Assembly (NCBI GenBank): GCA_030158485.1 | Contig: JAOASS010000019.1 | Location: 44,658 to 108,657 of the forward strand | Source: Pseudobdellovibrionaceae bacterium | GTDB lineage: Bacteria; Bdellovibrionota; Bdellovibrionia; Bdellovibrionales; Bdellovibrionaceae | Direction: 5' to 3' | DNA: 64,000 nt | In this document: positions 27,219-34,380 of the stretch, piece by piece | Layout: every line of letters starts with the position of its first letter | Position numbering within the stretch: position 1 is the first letter of the stretch | Made by a program: the position numbers and the translations under genes | The notes under the pieces: model-generated | What the model saw: the letters and a program-made list of their open reading frames with translations, nothing else | What the model was told of the DNA's origin: nothing | Databases searched by the model: none

Positions 27219-28583
27219 GTGACAGTACGACAATTTCTGTTCATCGTTTTATCTTTTTTTCCTACACTTGGGTTTGGTACGGGTACAGGTACAGCGCCGG
27301 CAGCTGCGGCCGGGGCTTCAGCGCAGGCAATCGCGCCAGTTAGCCCATTGATAATGAAAATTAAAGATCAAGTTAACATGCTAAATACAACTACAATTGA
27401 CACTACCGAAATTAAGAGTGCAGCGGAAAAGCTTTCAGTAACAGGCTCGTCTTGTGATTTTAAGAAAACGCTCGCGGATGCCGCGTGTTTAGAAAATGAA
27501 AGCATACCTATATCAAAATATGTTTCTGAGTTCGGAGATTTAATTAATTTAGGGGTCATGATCGGTTCTTCAATTGGTGAACAATGTAAAGGAATTTCTA
27601 ATGCCCTTTCCAAAGCAGGAACTGCTTTAGGTTTATATCAAGCTGCATGTGCGGGTGCACAAGCTATTTGTGAGGGTAGTTGTGCAACAGTTTATACACA
27701 ACTTGAGGTCTTTCGAACGCAAGTAACAAAATTAGTAAGTGACGCAAATGCAATGGTTGCAAATTGTCCTGCAATCCATCCGGCTTGCGAATCATTTCAT
27801 AAGGACAAAAATGAAATTTCAAAATTCGCAGGCGCAGTTAATCCGATTCTTCCTTCTGCTCAAACAATAACTTCTGATAAGAGGGTGGTTTGTGGTCAAT
27901 ATAAAATCTCTGCAAAAACAGCGATGTTAGGCGCAGTATCTGCGCTCAAAGGCTTTGCGCAATCCAAAAACTGTGAAGATAAAAATTCGAATGGTGATGT
28001 TGCTTCCATGGATTGTTCGAATACAAAATCGCTATCGTATTCATCGCCCAATTGTATGTGTGCTCGTGGTGAAAAATCACCGGCGGAATGTCAGAATATA
28101 AATATCAATACGGGTAATCTTAAAACTGCGGCCATTGCGCTTCCTAAAAATTCGCAAAATAGTAAAGATGAAAAATTAGGTGGAGGGCTAGGCTTAGATG
28201 CTGACTCTTCTTCACTAGGTCCGCAAAATGCGGGGCTTTCGGGTGCGCCGTCCCCAGTTGACGGTGGCGGTGGGGGATTGGGCGGAGGCGGCGGCACGGG
28301 TGGTGGCGCGCAAGACAGTGCGGGAAATGGTAAACGACTTAATACGAATATTCTCGGTGGAGGATTTGGCGGTGGTGGCGGCGGCGGAAGTAGTGGCGGT
28401 GGACCAGGCTACGGTGAAATGGATGCTAAACTAAAAGATTATATGCCGGGTGGAAAAAACGATCCGAATCGATCGCTGGCGTCACAGATGGCGAAAGAAG
28501 TTACTCCGCAGGCCGGTCGTTCGAATTGGGAAAAAATTAGATTACGATACCGCGATCATTATAGTTCTTTGTTGAAAAAATAG
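27219..28583 (+). CDS. Secreted glycine- and cysteine-rich protein
   Basis: Start chosen at GTG 27219, with GGGGGAA just upstream and a signal peptide immediately after (VTVRQFLFIVLSFFPTLGFG). The reading frame is open back to 27096, but that part has no ribosome binding site and reads poorly. The 454-residue product has about 20 cysteines in its central part (for example CDFKKTLADAACLENE, CASFH-like motifs) and a C-terminal stretch of Gly repeats (GGGGLGGGGGTGGGAQ). Cysteine spacing points to a disulfide-bonded exported protein. It follows the TadG-like gene on the same strand. Function unknown. Confidence 0.6.
   Translation: MTVRQFLFIVLSFFPTLGFGTGTGTAPAAAAGASAQAIAPVSPLIMKIKDQVNMLNTTTIDTTEIKSAAEKLSVTGSSCDFKKTLADAACLENESIPISKYVSEFGDLINLGVMIGSSIGEQCKGISNALSKAGTALGLYQAACAGAQAICEGSCATVYTQLEVFRTQVTKLVSDANAMVANCPAIHPACESFHKDKNEISKFAGAVNPILPSAQTITSDKRVVCGQYKISAKTAMLGAVSALKGFAQSKNCEDKNSNGDVASMDCSNTKSLSYSSPNCMCARGEKSPAECQNININTGNLKTAAIALPKNSQNSKDEKLGGGLGLDADSSSLGPQNAGLSGAPSPVDGGGGGLGGGGGTGGGAQDSAGNGKRLNTNILGGGFGGGGGGGSSGGGPGYGEMDAKLKDYMPGGKNDPNRSLASQMAKEVTPQAGRSNWEKIRLRYRDHYSSLLKK
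28257..28411 (+). repeat. Glycine-codon low-complexity stretch
   Basis: GGC/GGT/GGA codons dominate here, in two clusters separated by a short spacer. They encode the flexible Gly-rich region of the protein at 27219. The run is codon-level repetition, not a tandem array of one unit, and could be prone to slippage. Confidence 0.6.
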
Positions 28584-28592
28584 GGGCGCACG

Positions 28593-29552
28593 ATGAAGTC
28601 AGTTAAAATCTTTTTCATGTTTTTTCTTGTTGTTGTACAAGCAGAAGCTAAGTTCACAAAAAGTGATCGCGAGCGCGCGACACTTAAGGGTACGACAAAA
28701 GCGACTGGAATCGCGGGAAGCGCACAAGCTGGAGCAACAACGACTTCAACTAGTTATGAAACCCTTGAACAATCTTCTCGAGATACAGTTCAAAATGGTC
28801 AAAAAGGTCAGGCTGTCGCAACAGTTATGAAAGTGGGCCTTTACGCAGCGGGGGCTTACTACGCTTCACAATGTGGACCCGGAAGTCCATCGGCCTGCGT
28901 GCAAGCGGCCGTCATGTTTTTAATGGGAAGCCAGGCTGCCAAATCAGCTAAAAGTTTCAATGCACCGATTGCAAATGCGTGGGACAACGCCTGTACGTAT
29001 AGCACATTAGGTTGTGGTAATACTCCGACAAATCCTTATTCGGCATCACTTACTCCTGGTGTTATTAATGAAAATAAAAGCGATGCAGATGCTCAAAATA
29101 TTTCAGATGCTTTATCAAAAGGCGGCTATGCAGTCGATCTTGAGTCAGGAAAAATTAAAACTCCTAAAGGTAATATTGGCAGCGATTCTTCAAGCCTTGA
29201 AGCCAGCCTCGGTGCTGAGGGGCTAAAAGGTCTGATGGGACAAGTCAGTGATATCGAAAAAGATGCTAAGTCAAAAGTTGATCAAATTAAAAATGCAACC
29301 GCTGCACTTGGTTTCGATGGCGGCGGCGGGAATTTCGCAATAGGTGAGGGTGGTTACGGCGATGGCCTTGATGGCGGAGTCGCAAGTAAGCTTGATCGCC
29401 TCAGAAAACCCGCAGCACAAGCGAAGGGTTTGACTAAGAACTTTAACGGAGACCCCATCGGAGTCGCGTCTGATAGTATTTTTGAAATGATGAGCCGGCG
29501 GTATAACTTAAAAAATTCGCAAAAGTCTTTTTTTGGACCTGATCTTCAGTAA
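28593..29552 (+). CDS. Secreted Ala/Gly/Lys-rich protein following the TadG-like gene
   Basis: The 319-residue product has a signal peptide (MKSVKIFFMFFLVVVQAEAKF). The middle has small-residue-rich helices and four cysteines (SQCGPGSPSACVQAAVMF, CTYSTLGCGN). The C-terminal third has a Gly-rich patch (GFDGGGGNFAIGEGGYGDG) like its upstream neighbour. The start is 9 bases after the previous stop, so the two are surely one operon. Its last 7 bases overlap the convergent murU-like gene. I do not recognise the family. Confidence 0.6.
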   Translation: MKSVKIFFMFFLVVVQAEAKFTKSDRERATLKGTTKATGIAGSAQAGATTTSTSYETLEQSSRDTVQNGQKGQAVATVMKVGLYAAGAYYASQCGPGSPSACVQAAVMFLMGSQAAKSAKSFNAPIANAWDNACTYSTLGCGNTPTNPYSASLTPGVINENKSDADAQNISDALSKGGYAVDLESGKIKTPKGNIGSDSSSLEASLGAEGLKGLMGQVSDIEKDAKSKVDQIKNATAALGFDGGGGNFAIGEGGYGDGLDGGVASKLDRLRKPAAQAKGLTKNFNGDPIGVASDSIFEMMSRRYNLKNSQKSFFGPDLQ

Positions 29553-30520
29553 AGTAAAAGATCTTTTGAAACTGTAGTCGATTCAATAACCGCGAAGGCA
29601 CCTAAAACTGAGCCTTCTACTTTTGATTTTCTCACTTCTACTTTTTTTCCGAAAACAGCAAAATCCACAACTTCGCAGTTAGAGATTCTTGAGCTGGAAT
29701 CTTTCCAGATCAGAATTCCATTTTTAGTTTCCAACTGCGAGTGTTTAGCGAATTCCGATAGAAATCTTTTGAGGGGTTCAAATGTCTTTGTGCCCTTTGC
29801 TAAATTTGTTAAGACATCTTTTGTTGCGGATAAATAATCAGTTAGATTTCCCGTTTCGTACCAAGAGCCATCAGTTTCAAAAATTTGGACTTTGTGTCCG
29901 GCTTTTTGCGCAGCCATTAAATTGTCATACAAAATATTTTGTTCGACATCAGGTTCAATATATTTAAAAATTTTCTTGTTTAAGAGCTGAATTCCTAAGT
30001 AATGAAATCCAGCTGTAGCACCTGCGGGTTTTGTTTTTCCGTAGCCGATTACATTTTGGTTTTCATCAACCCAAATGCCGCCAAACTTTGTGCCGACTTC
30101 GGGGTGTTTCATAACAAGAAGCGTACTCAGAGGCTTATTTTTGAGATGGGCTTCTTTCAATTGTTCTAAAAATTTTATATTTTTTGGTACAAAAACTTCA
30201 TCAGCATTGAGTAGAAAAAAATTTTCTTCCTTGGAAAAGTGAGCATGAGCTTTTCCCAAGCCCCCCCCATTACCTAGAATTTTATCTGTTTCGTGACTGA
30301 ATGCGACCTCGAAGTAAGTCTGTTCACGGTACAAACTTTCAACTAATTGGGGCAGATGAAATGTATTAACGACGATTGAATCGACGCCTACAGATTTTAG
30401 AAATGGGAAAAAATAGTATCCTAATGGAACGTTTAAAAAATGAATTGCTGGTTTGGGCGTTTTTAGAGTGTGAGGTCTAAATCGATTCCCAATTCCGGCC
30501 GCTAGTAACATGGCTTTCAT
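29546..30520 (-). CDS. MurU-like sugar-1-phosphate nucleotidyltransferase
   Basis: The 324-residue protein begins MKAMLLAAGIGNRFRPHTLKTPKPAIHF-like, the nucleotidyltransferase motif of MurU and related mannose-1-phosphate guanylyltransferases. ADEVF gives the metal-binding Asp. It is about 100 residues longer than MurU of Pseudomonas; the extra C-terminal part has a repeating 'SRISNCEVVDFAVFGKK' pattern that may form a left-handed beta-helix. It lies 8 bases after an AmgK-like kinase. In known cases AmgK and MurU act in turn to make UDP-MurNAc from MurNAc. The sugar is inferred from the pairing, not visible in the sequence. Confidence 0.7.
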   Translation of the reverse strand: MKAMLLAAGIGNRFRPHTLKTPKPAIHFLNVPLGYYFFPFLKSVGVDSIVVNTFHLPQLVESLYREQTYFEVAFSHETDKILGNGGGLGKAHAHFSKEENFFLLNADEVFVPKNIKFLEQLKEAHLKNKPLSTLLVMKHPEVGTKFGGIWVDENQNVIGYGKTKPAGATAGFHYLGIQLLNKKIFKYIEPDVEQNILYDNLMAAQKAGHKVQIFETDGSWYETGNLTDYLSATKDVLTNLAKGTKTFEPLKRFLSEFAKHSQLETKNGILIWKDSSSRISNCEVVDFAVFGKKVEVRKSKVEGSVLGAFAVIESTTVSKDLLLY

Positions 30521-30527
30521 AAGACCT

Positions 30528-31547
30528 TCACATCGTTTCGAATTGTTTTTCTAAAGCTCCGGAATCAAGCAGAATGTCAGAGAAGAGCCTATACTGAGGA
30601 AACTGATTTAAGCACTTGAAAACTCGTTTTAAAGTTGGGCTTAAGTATTTTAAATATCGTTTATCTCCACGTTGGTGATAAAAACTTGCAAAACTACCGC
30701 AAGCTTTAAAACATCGTTGAAGGCTTTGGATTTCATAGATTTTGTCAAAATGTTCTTTTGAAAAATTATTCGGCAAAAAATCTTTCGACTTATCAAGATA
30801 ATAGTTCATTAATTGTTGAACTGTTTCATCTTGCAAATCAACGTAGGAATCTTTAAAAAGACTCACAAGATCATATTGTACTGGGCCCATGCGGGCATCT
30901 TGGAAATCAATCACAAACATTTTATCTCGTTTAATCATGAGATTCCGAGAATGGTAATCACGATGACAAATAACTTTTGGTTCTTTGTGAAGAGTCTCGC
31001 AAATATTGAGAAATATTTTTTGTAACTCTTCATGTACTTTTGAAGACAAATCCGCTTTTAAAACACCTAAAATAAGATTGTCTTTGCCGTAATTAAGTTC
31101 CCAAAGTAATTTTTCGGTATCGAATTGAATTTTAAATGCGGTGCAATTTGATTTATTTTGCGTTGCTTGGCCGTGAATTTTAATGATTTCGTCTAAAGCC
31201 ATTCGATAAAAAAAAGTCACGGTTTCTTGATTTTGATTTTCCCAAAAGCGGCGCTCTAAAGTGAGATCTCCCAAGTCCTCCAGAAGAACCAATCCTTCTT
31301 CCGGAGACATTCCGACGACTTTAGGTACTTGAACCCCATTTTGACTAAAATGTTGGAGGACGCTTAAAAATGGGTATTCTTCTGGATTAAAGGGTTCCCA
31401 CTTCATCAGAACCCAAGAGTCTTCTGCGTGGACTATGCGGTAGTATTTACGATTGGAAGCATCACCTGCCAATGGCAAAATTTTAATGTCTTCAAAAGAC
31501 AGAGTTTTTTTAAGAAAAGATTCGACGAAAAATTCTACAACTGACAC
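30528..31547 (-). CDS. AmgK-like sugar kinase (aminoglycoside phosphotransferase fold)
   Basis: The 339-residue protein has the APH-fold pattern: LAGDASNRKYYRI, then LVLLEDLGDLTLERR, then the catalytic CHRDYHSRNLMI (Asp and Asn) and VIDFQDARMGP. The GDAS..R.YR and LLEDLGD signatures are those of AmgK, the kinase that phosphorylates MurNAc or GlcNAc at the anomeric position. It starts with GTG, without a clear ribosome binding site, inside a perfect 15-base palindrome. Gene order kinase then nucleotidyltransferase is the known AmgK-MurU arrangement. Confidence 0.78.
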   Translation of the reverse strand: MSVVEFFVESFLKKTLSFEDIKILPLAGDASNRKYYRIVHAEDSWVLMKWEPFNPEEYPFLSVLQHFSQNGVQVPKVVGMSPEEGLVLLEDLGDLTLERRFWENQNQETVTFFYRMALDEIIKIHGQATQNKSNCTAFKIQFDTEKLLWELNYGKDNLILGVLKADLSSKVHEELQKIFLNICETLHKEPKVICHRDYHSRNLMIKRDKMFVIDFQDARMGPVQYDLVSLFKDSYVDLQDETVQQLMNYYLDKSKDFLPNNFSKEHFDKIYEIQSLQRCFKACGSFASFYHQRGDKRYLKYLSPTLKRVFKCLNQFPQYRLFSDILLDSGALEKQFETM

Positions 31548-31558
31548 TTTAAAAGTGT
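31544..31558 (-). promoter_or_regulatory. Perfect palindrome over the amgK-like start codon
   Basis: Arms ACACTTT and AAAGTGT flank one base, and the GTG start of the kinase gene (31547-31545) lies in one arm. It may be an operator or an RNA hairpin that hides the start. No ribosome binding site is seen upstream. Function is inferred. Confidence 0.3.
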
Positions 31559-31589
31559 GGCAGAAGCGAGCTTCGTGATCAAGACTTGA

Positions 31590-32441
31590 TTAGGATTTAA
31601 AGTAGAGCATTTCAAGAACTTCGTTAAGAGCTGTCTTGTCCAGCGGCATGCGATCGACCGAAAACTCAAGAGATTTCAAAGTATCAGCAAAAGTATTATC
31701 TAGGTTCAAATGACTTGCCGATTTTGATCCGACAAAAATAATCAGAGGTCCTGTTTGCGAGCTATTAAGAAACTCGGTCAGAAGATTCTGGTGCTCTTGA
31801 TTAAGTTCTTTTTCTAAATCCACGACTAAAGTCGAACTTTCAATTGATTTCAAATCTTCGGTCGAGTGAATTTCTTTTGCCACATCTGAAAAAGGTAAGT
31901 AACAGAAATTTTGTGTCATCTCATGAATCTCGAGTGCTGCCTTTTGAACCATCGAAGCTTGGCTTCCAAAAAGATAAAGACCTTTTGTTTTAGTTCCATT
32001 AGAAGCTTCAGCTTGCATCGACTTTTCAATTTCGATATTGCTAATTGTTCTTTCTAAGTGCTGTGAATACAGGTGAGGCTCTAAAATCATACGTACTAAA
32101 CGGGCAACTTGACTTTGGGCTTCAGAAGAAAGATCCCGAGCTTCGTGAACCAGGCCGTACCCCAAGAAAATGTCTTTCACGAAGATCGGGATGCAGAGAT
32201 CTTCCCCCCTCAGAGAAGTCTCTTCGGTCAAATTATTTCCAATTCCCGCCAAGCGACGAATCGAAATCCCCTTACCATAGCGCTGCTTTAACATGTCGTT
32301 CAGCTTTTCAACCATACGACTTACCCCCTGATGACTAACGGCCTCTGAAAATAAAGATATCCAATTATCGTGCCGCGAATGGGCTTCAAAGAATTCGATA
32401 AAACAGGTCATGGCGGCTTCGTAAATTTGATTACAAATCAT
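31590..32441 (-). CDS. GAF-like plus degenerate AAA-like protein, likely pseudo-enzyme regulator
   Basis: The 283-residue protein has no named family to me. Residues 1-130 read like a GAF-type sensor (GEDLCIPIFVKDIFLGYGLV). The second half looks like the core of a sigma-54 activator AAA domain gone inactive: LYLFGSQASMVQKAALEIHE where the P-loop should be, without GxxGxGK; STLVVDLEK at the Walker-B position. No DNA-binding helix-turn-helix end is apparent. It lies just downstream of the PocR-sigma-54 activator, separated by a terminator. A partner or antagonist role is a guess. Confidence 0.45.
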   Translation of the reverse strand: MICNQIYEAAMTCFIEFFEAHSRHDNWISLFSEAVSHQGVSRMVEKLNDMLKQRYGKGISIRRLAGIGNNLTEETSLRGEDLCIPIFVKDIFLGYGLVHEARDLSSEAQSQVARLVRMILEPHLYSQHLERTISNIEIEKSMQAEASNGTKTKGLYLFGSQASMVQKAALEIHEMTQNFCYLPFSDVAKEIHSTEDLKSIESSTLVVDLEKELNQEHQNLLTEFLNSSQTGPLIIFVGSKSASHLNLDNTFADTLKSLEFSVDRMPLDKTALNEVLEMLYFKS

Positions 32442-32593
32442 CTTTAGAAAATTTTTTAGACTTGTAAAGTAGATAACAGTGACAATGACAGATTCAGATC
32501 AGGTGATTTTTTCAAATAGAAACGGGGGGTCTTCTTTCAAACTTACCGAATATGAGCTGCATTATTAAATAGAAAATACCAAATTTTAAAATG

Positions 32594-32627
32594 AAAAAAG
32601 CCCCCAGTTTTTCCTGAGGGCTTTTTT
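32594..32627 (-). terminator. Intrinsic terminator after the sigma-54 activator
   Basis: On the minus strand a strong stem (AAAAAAGCCCTCAG with CTGGGGGCTTTTTT) around AAAAA is followed by T residues. It ends the sigma-54 activator transcript and separates it from the degenerate regulator. The same structure could act in both directions. Confidence 0.8.
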
Positions 32628-32660
32628 AAACTAATGCAGCGTTACCGCCTCATGTCCCTG

Positions 32661-34226
32661 TTATCTTGCAAGTTTGCGTTTGTCGAGACCGTATTTTTCT
32701 ACTTTCATGATAAGGCCGGCGCGGCTGATACCAAGCTCTTTTGCGAGTTTAGATTTATTCCAACCAGTGCGACGTAAACCTTCTCGAATCATTTCGCGCT
32801 CTAATTCTTCTAACGAATCTTTTAACTTGCCTTGTAAGCGAGCGCCTTGAACCTTTGTTTTTTCGGCAGACTCTAGAATTTTACCAGAAAGATGTTCTGC
32901 CATAAGTTTTGTCTCTTCACCTGACAAAACAAAAAGTCTCTCGATTTCGTTTTGTAATTCACGCACATTTCCTGGCCAAGCATAGTCGTAAAGTTTTTCG
33001 AGCGCTCTTTTGGTGACAACTTTTTTTGATGCTGCCGGATGTACTTCGTGAAGTTTTGCTAAGAAAAAATCGACTAAATAAGGAATGTCTTCTTTTCTTT
33101 CGCGAAGTGGTGGAACTCGAATGTTAATAACGTTTAAACGGTAGTAAAGATCTTCTCGGAATGTCCCTAGTTCGACCATTTCTTTTAAATTTCGATTTGT
33201 TGCGGCAACAATTCGAACATCCACTTTGCGACTTTCAGTTGCTCCGACCGGAGTAAAAGTACCCTCTTGAAGAACGCGCAGAAGCTTAACTTGCATTTGT
33301 GGCGAAGTATCACCAATTTCATCCAAGAAAAAAGTTCCTTTATCAGCAATCTCAAAAAGTCCTTTTTTATCTTTTAAAGCACCCGTAAAAGATCCCTTTG
33401 TGTGACCAAAAAGTTCGGATTCTAATAAATTATCATTAAAAGCAGAACAGTTTTGAAGAACGAACGGCTTATCATGGCGGTGCGAATTGTAGTGAATTGA
33501 TTTCGCAATTAATTCTTTTCCAGTTCCATTTTCACCTTGGACCATAACAGTCGAATCAGCGCCTTTAATTTTATCTAGCAATGCATACAATGATTGCATG
33601 GGTTTTGATTTGCCAATCATATTGTCATATTTAAATCGGTTTCCTAATTCTTTGTTTAATTCTTGAATTCTTGTTTCCCGTGAGGAAATTTCCACATGAA
33701 GAGTCACGATTTCCTGGGCTACAAGTTCACAAAGTTCGCTGAAGTGAGACCGATCATAATCACTTAAGCATTTAATTTTTCCTAACCCTTTTTCAATCAT
33801 ATCGTTCGATAATCCGAATGCGGCCCAACGTTCACGAACTTCACCTAGGCGGTTTGAATCTGCGGGGTCTTTTAAGAATCCCATCGCAACAACAGTTCCG
33901 ACCATGTCGTTTTCAATCATGATTGGAAAAATTCCGACATCACATCCCGTGAGATCCCATTTTTTAATTGCAAACCGATTTTGTGATACTCTTAAATCAT
34001 CAATTGTTTTAGCAACAAGTTCGCCAATTCCTAATTGCGCAGATTCTTTTGAGCAGTAAAAGCCCATAGCAGGATTGCAAAACGATTGTTTGCCGCCATC
34101 AAAACCTTTAAGCTGTCCACGTTCGTCAGTGAAAATAACATCGATATTCCACCACGTGTTCAAGATTTGTTTTAGTTTTTTAATAACATGTATATGTTCA
34201 AATTCATCCCAGTTGATCATCGACAT
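32661..34226 (-). CDS. Sigma-54 dependent activator with PocR-type sensor
   Basis: The 521-residue protein has three parts. Residues 1-190 match the PocR-type ligand-binding domain (WWNIDVIFTDERG, CNPAMGFYC, then TGCDVGIFPI), with cysteines at 50, 58 and 95. The AAA domain spans about 200-440: Walker A GENGTGKE at 231-238, the sigma-54 contact loop GSFTGA at 278-283 (usual GAFTGA with Ala replaced by Ser), Walker B FFLDEIGD at 299-306. The end is a Fis-type helix-turn-helix (GWNKSKLAKELGISRAGL). Start ATG 34226 has AAGGAGA. The ligand is unknown; a PocR domain usually binds small hydrocarbon-like molecules. Confidence 0.88.
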   Translation of the reverse strand: MSMINWDEFEHIHVIKKLKQILNTWWNIDVIFTDERGQLKGFDGGKQSFCNPAMGFYCSKESAQLGIGELVAKTIDDLRVSQNRFAIKKWDLTGCDVGIFPIMIENDMVGTVVAMGFLKDPADSNRLGEVRERWAAFGLSNDMIEKGLGKIKCLSDYDRSHFSELCELVAQEIVTLHVEISSRETRIQELNKELGNRFKYDNMIGKSKPMQSLYALLDKIKGADSTVMVQGENGTGKELIAKSIHYNSHRHDKPFVLQNCSAFNDNLLESELFGHTKGSFTGALKDKKGLFEIADKGTFFLDEIGDTSPQMQVKLLRVLQEGTFTPVGATESRKVDVRIVAATNRNLKEMVELGTFREDLYYRLNVINIRVPPLRERKEDIPYLVDFFLAKLHEVHPAASKKVVTKRALEKLYDYAWPGNVRELQNEIERLFVLSGEETKLMAEHLSGKILESAEKTKVQGARLQGKLKDSLEELEREMIREGLRRTGWNKSKLAKELGISRAGLIMKVEKYGLDKRKLAR

Positions 34227-34380
34227 ATTGAATTCTCCTTCATTGTAGATCTGACTAATAACAATACATCTATCGACTAATCTTTTGACGGACTTTACGT
34301 CTAGAAGACCGAAGCTGTCGTTTTTGTAATCATTTTTTAATAAAAGGAAATTTTCGTTTCAGACTGAAACAAATCAAGTA

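Noticed and set aside
28257..28411. Gly-rich stretch as a CRISPR or tandem repeat array
   Set aside because: There is no fixed repeat unit with spacers; it is Gly codons inside a reading frame.
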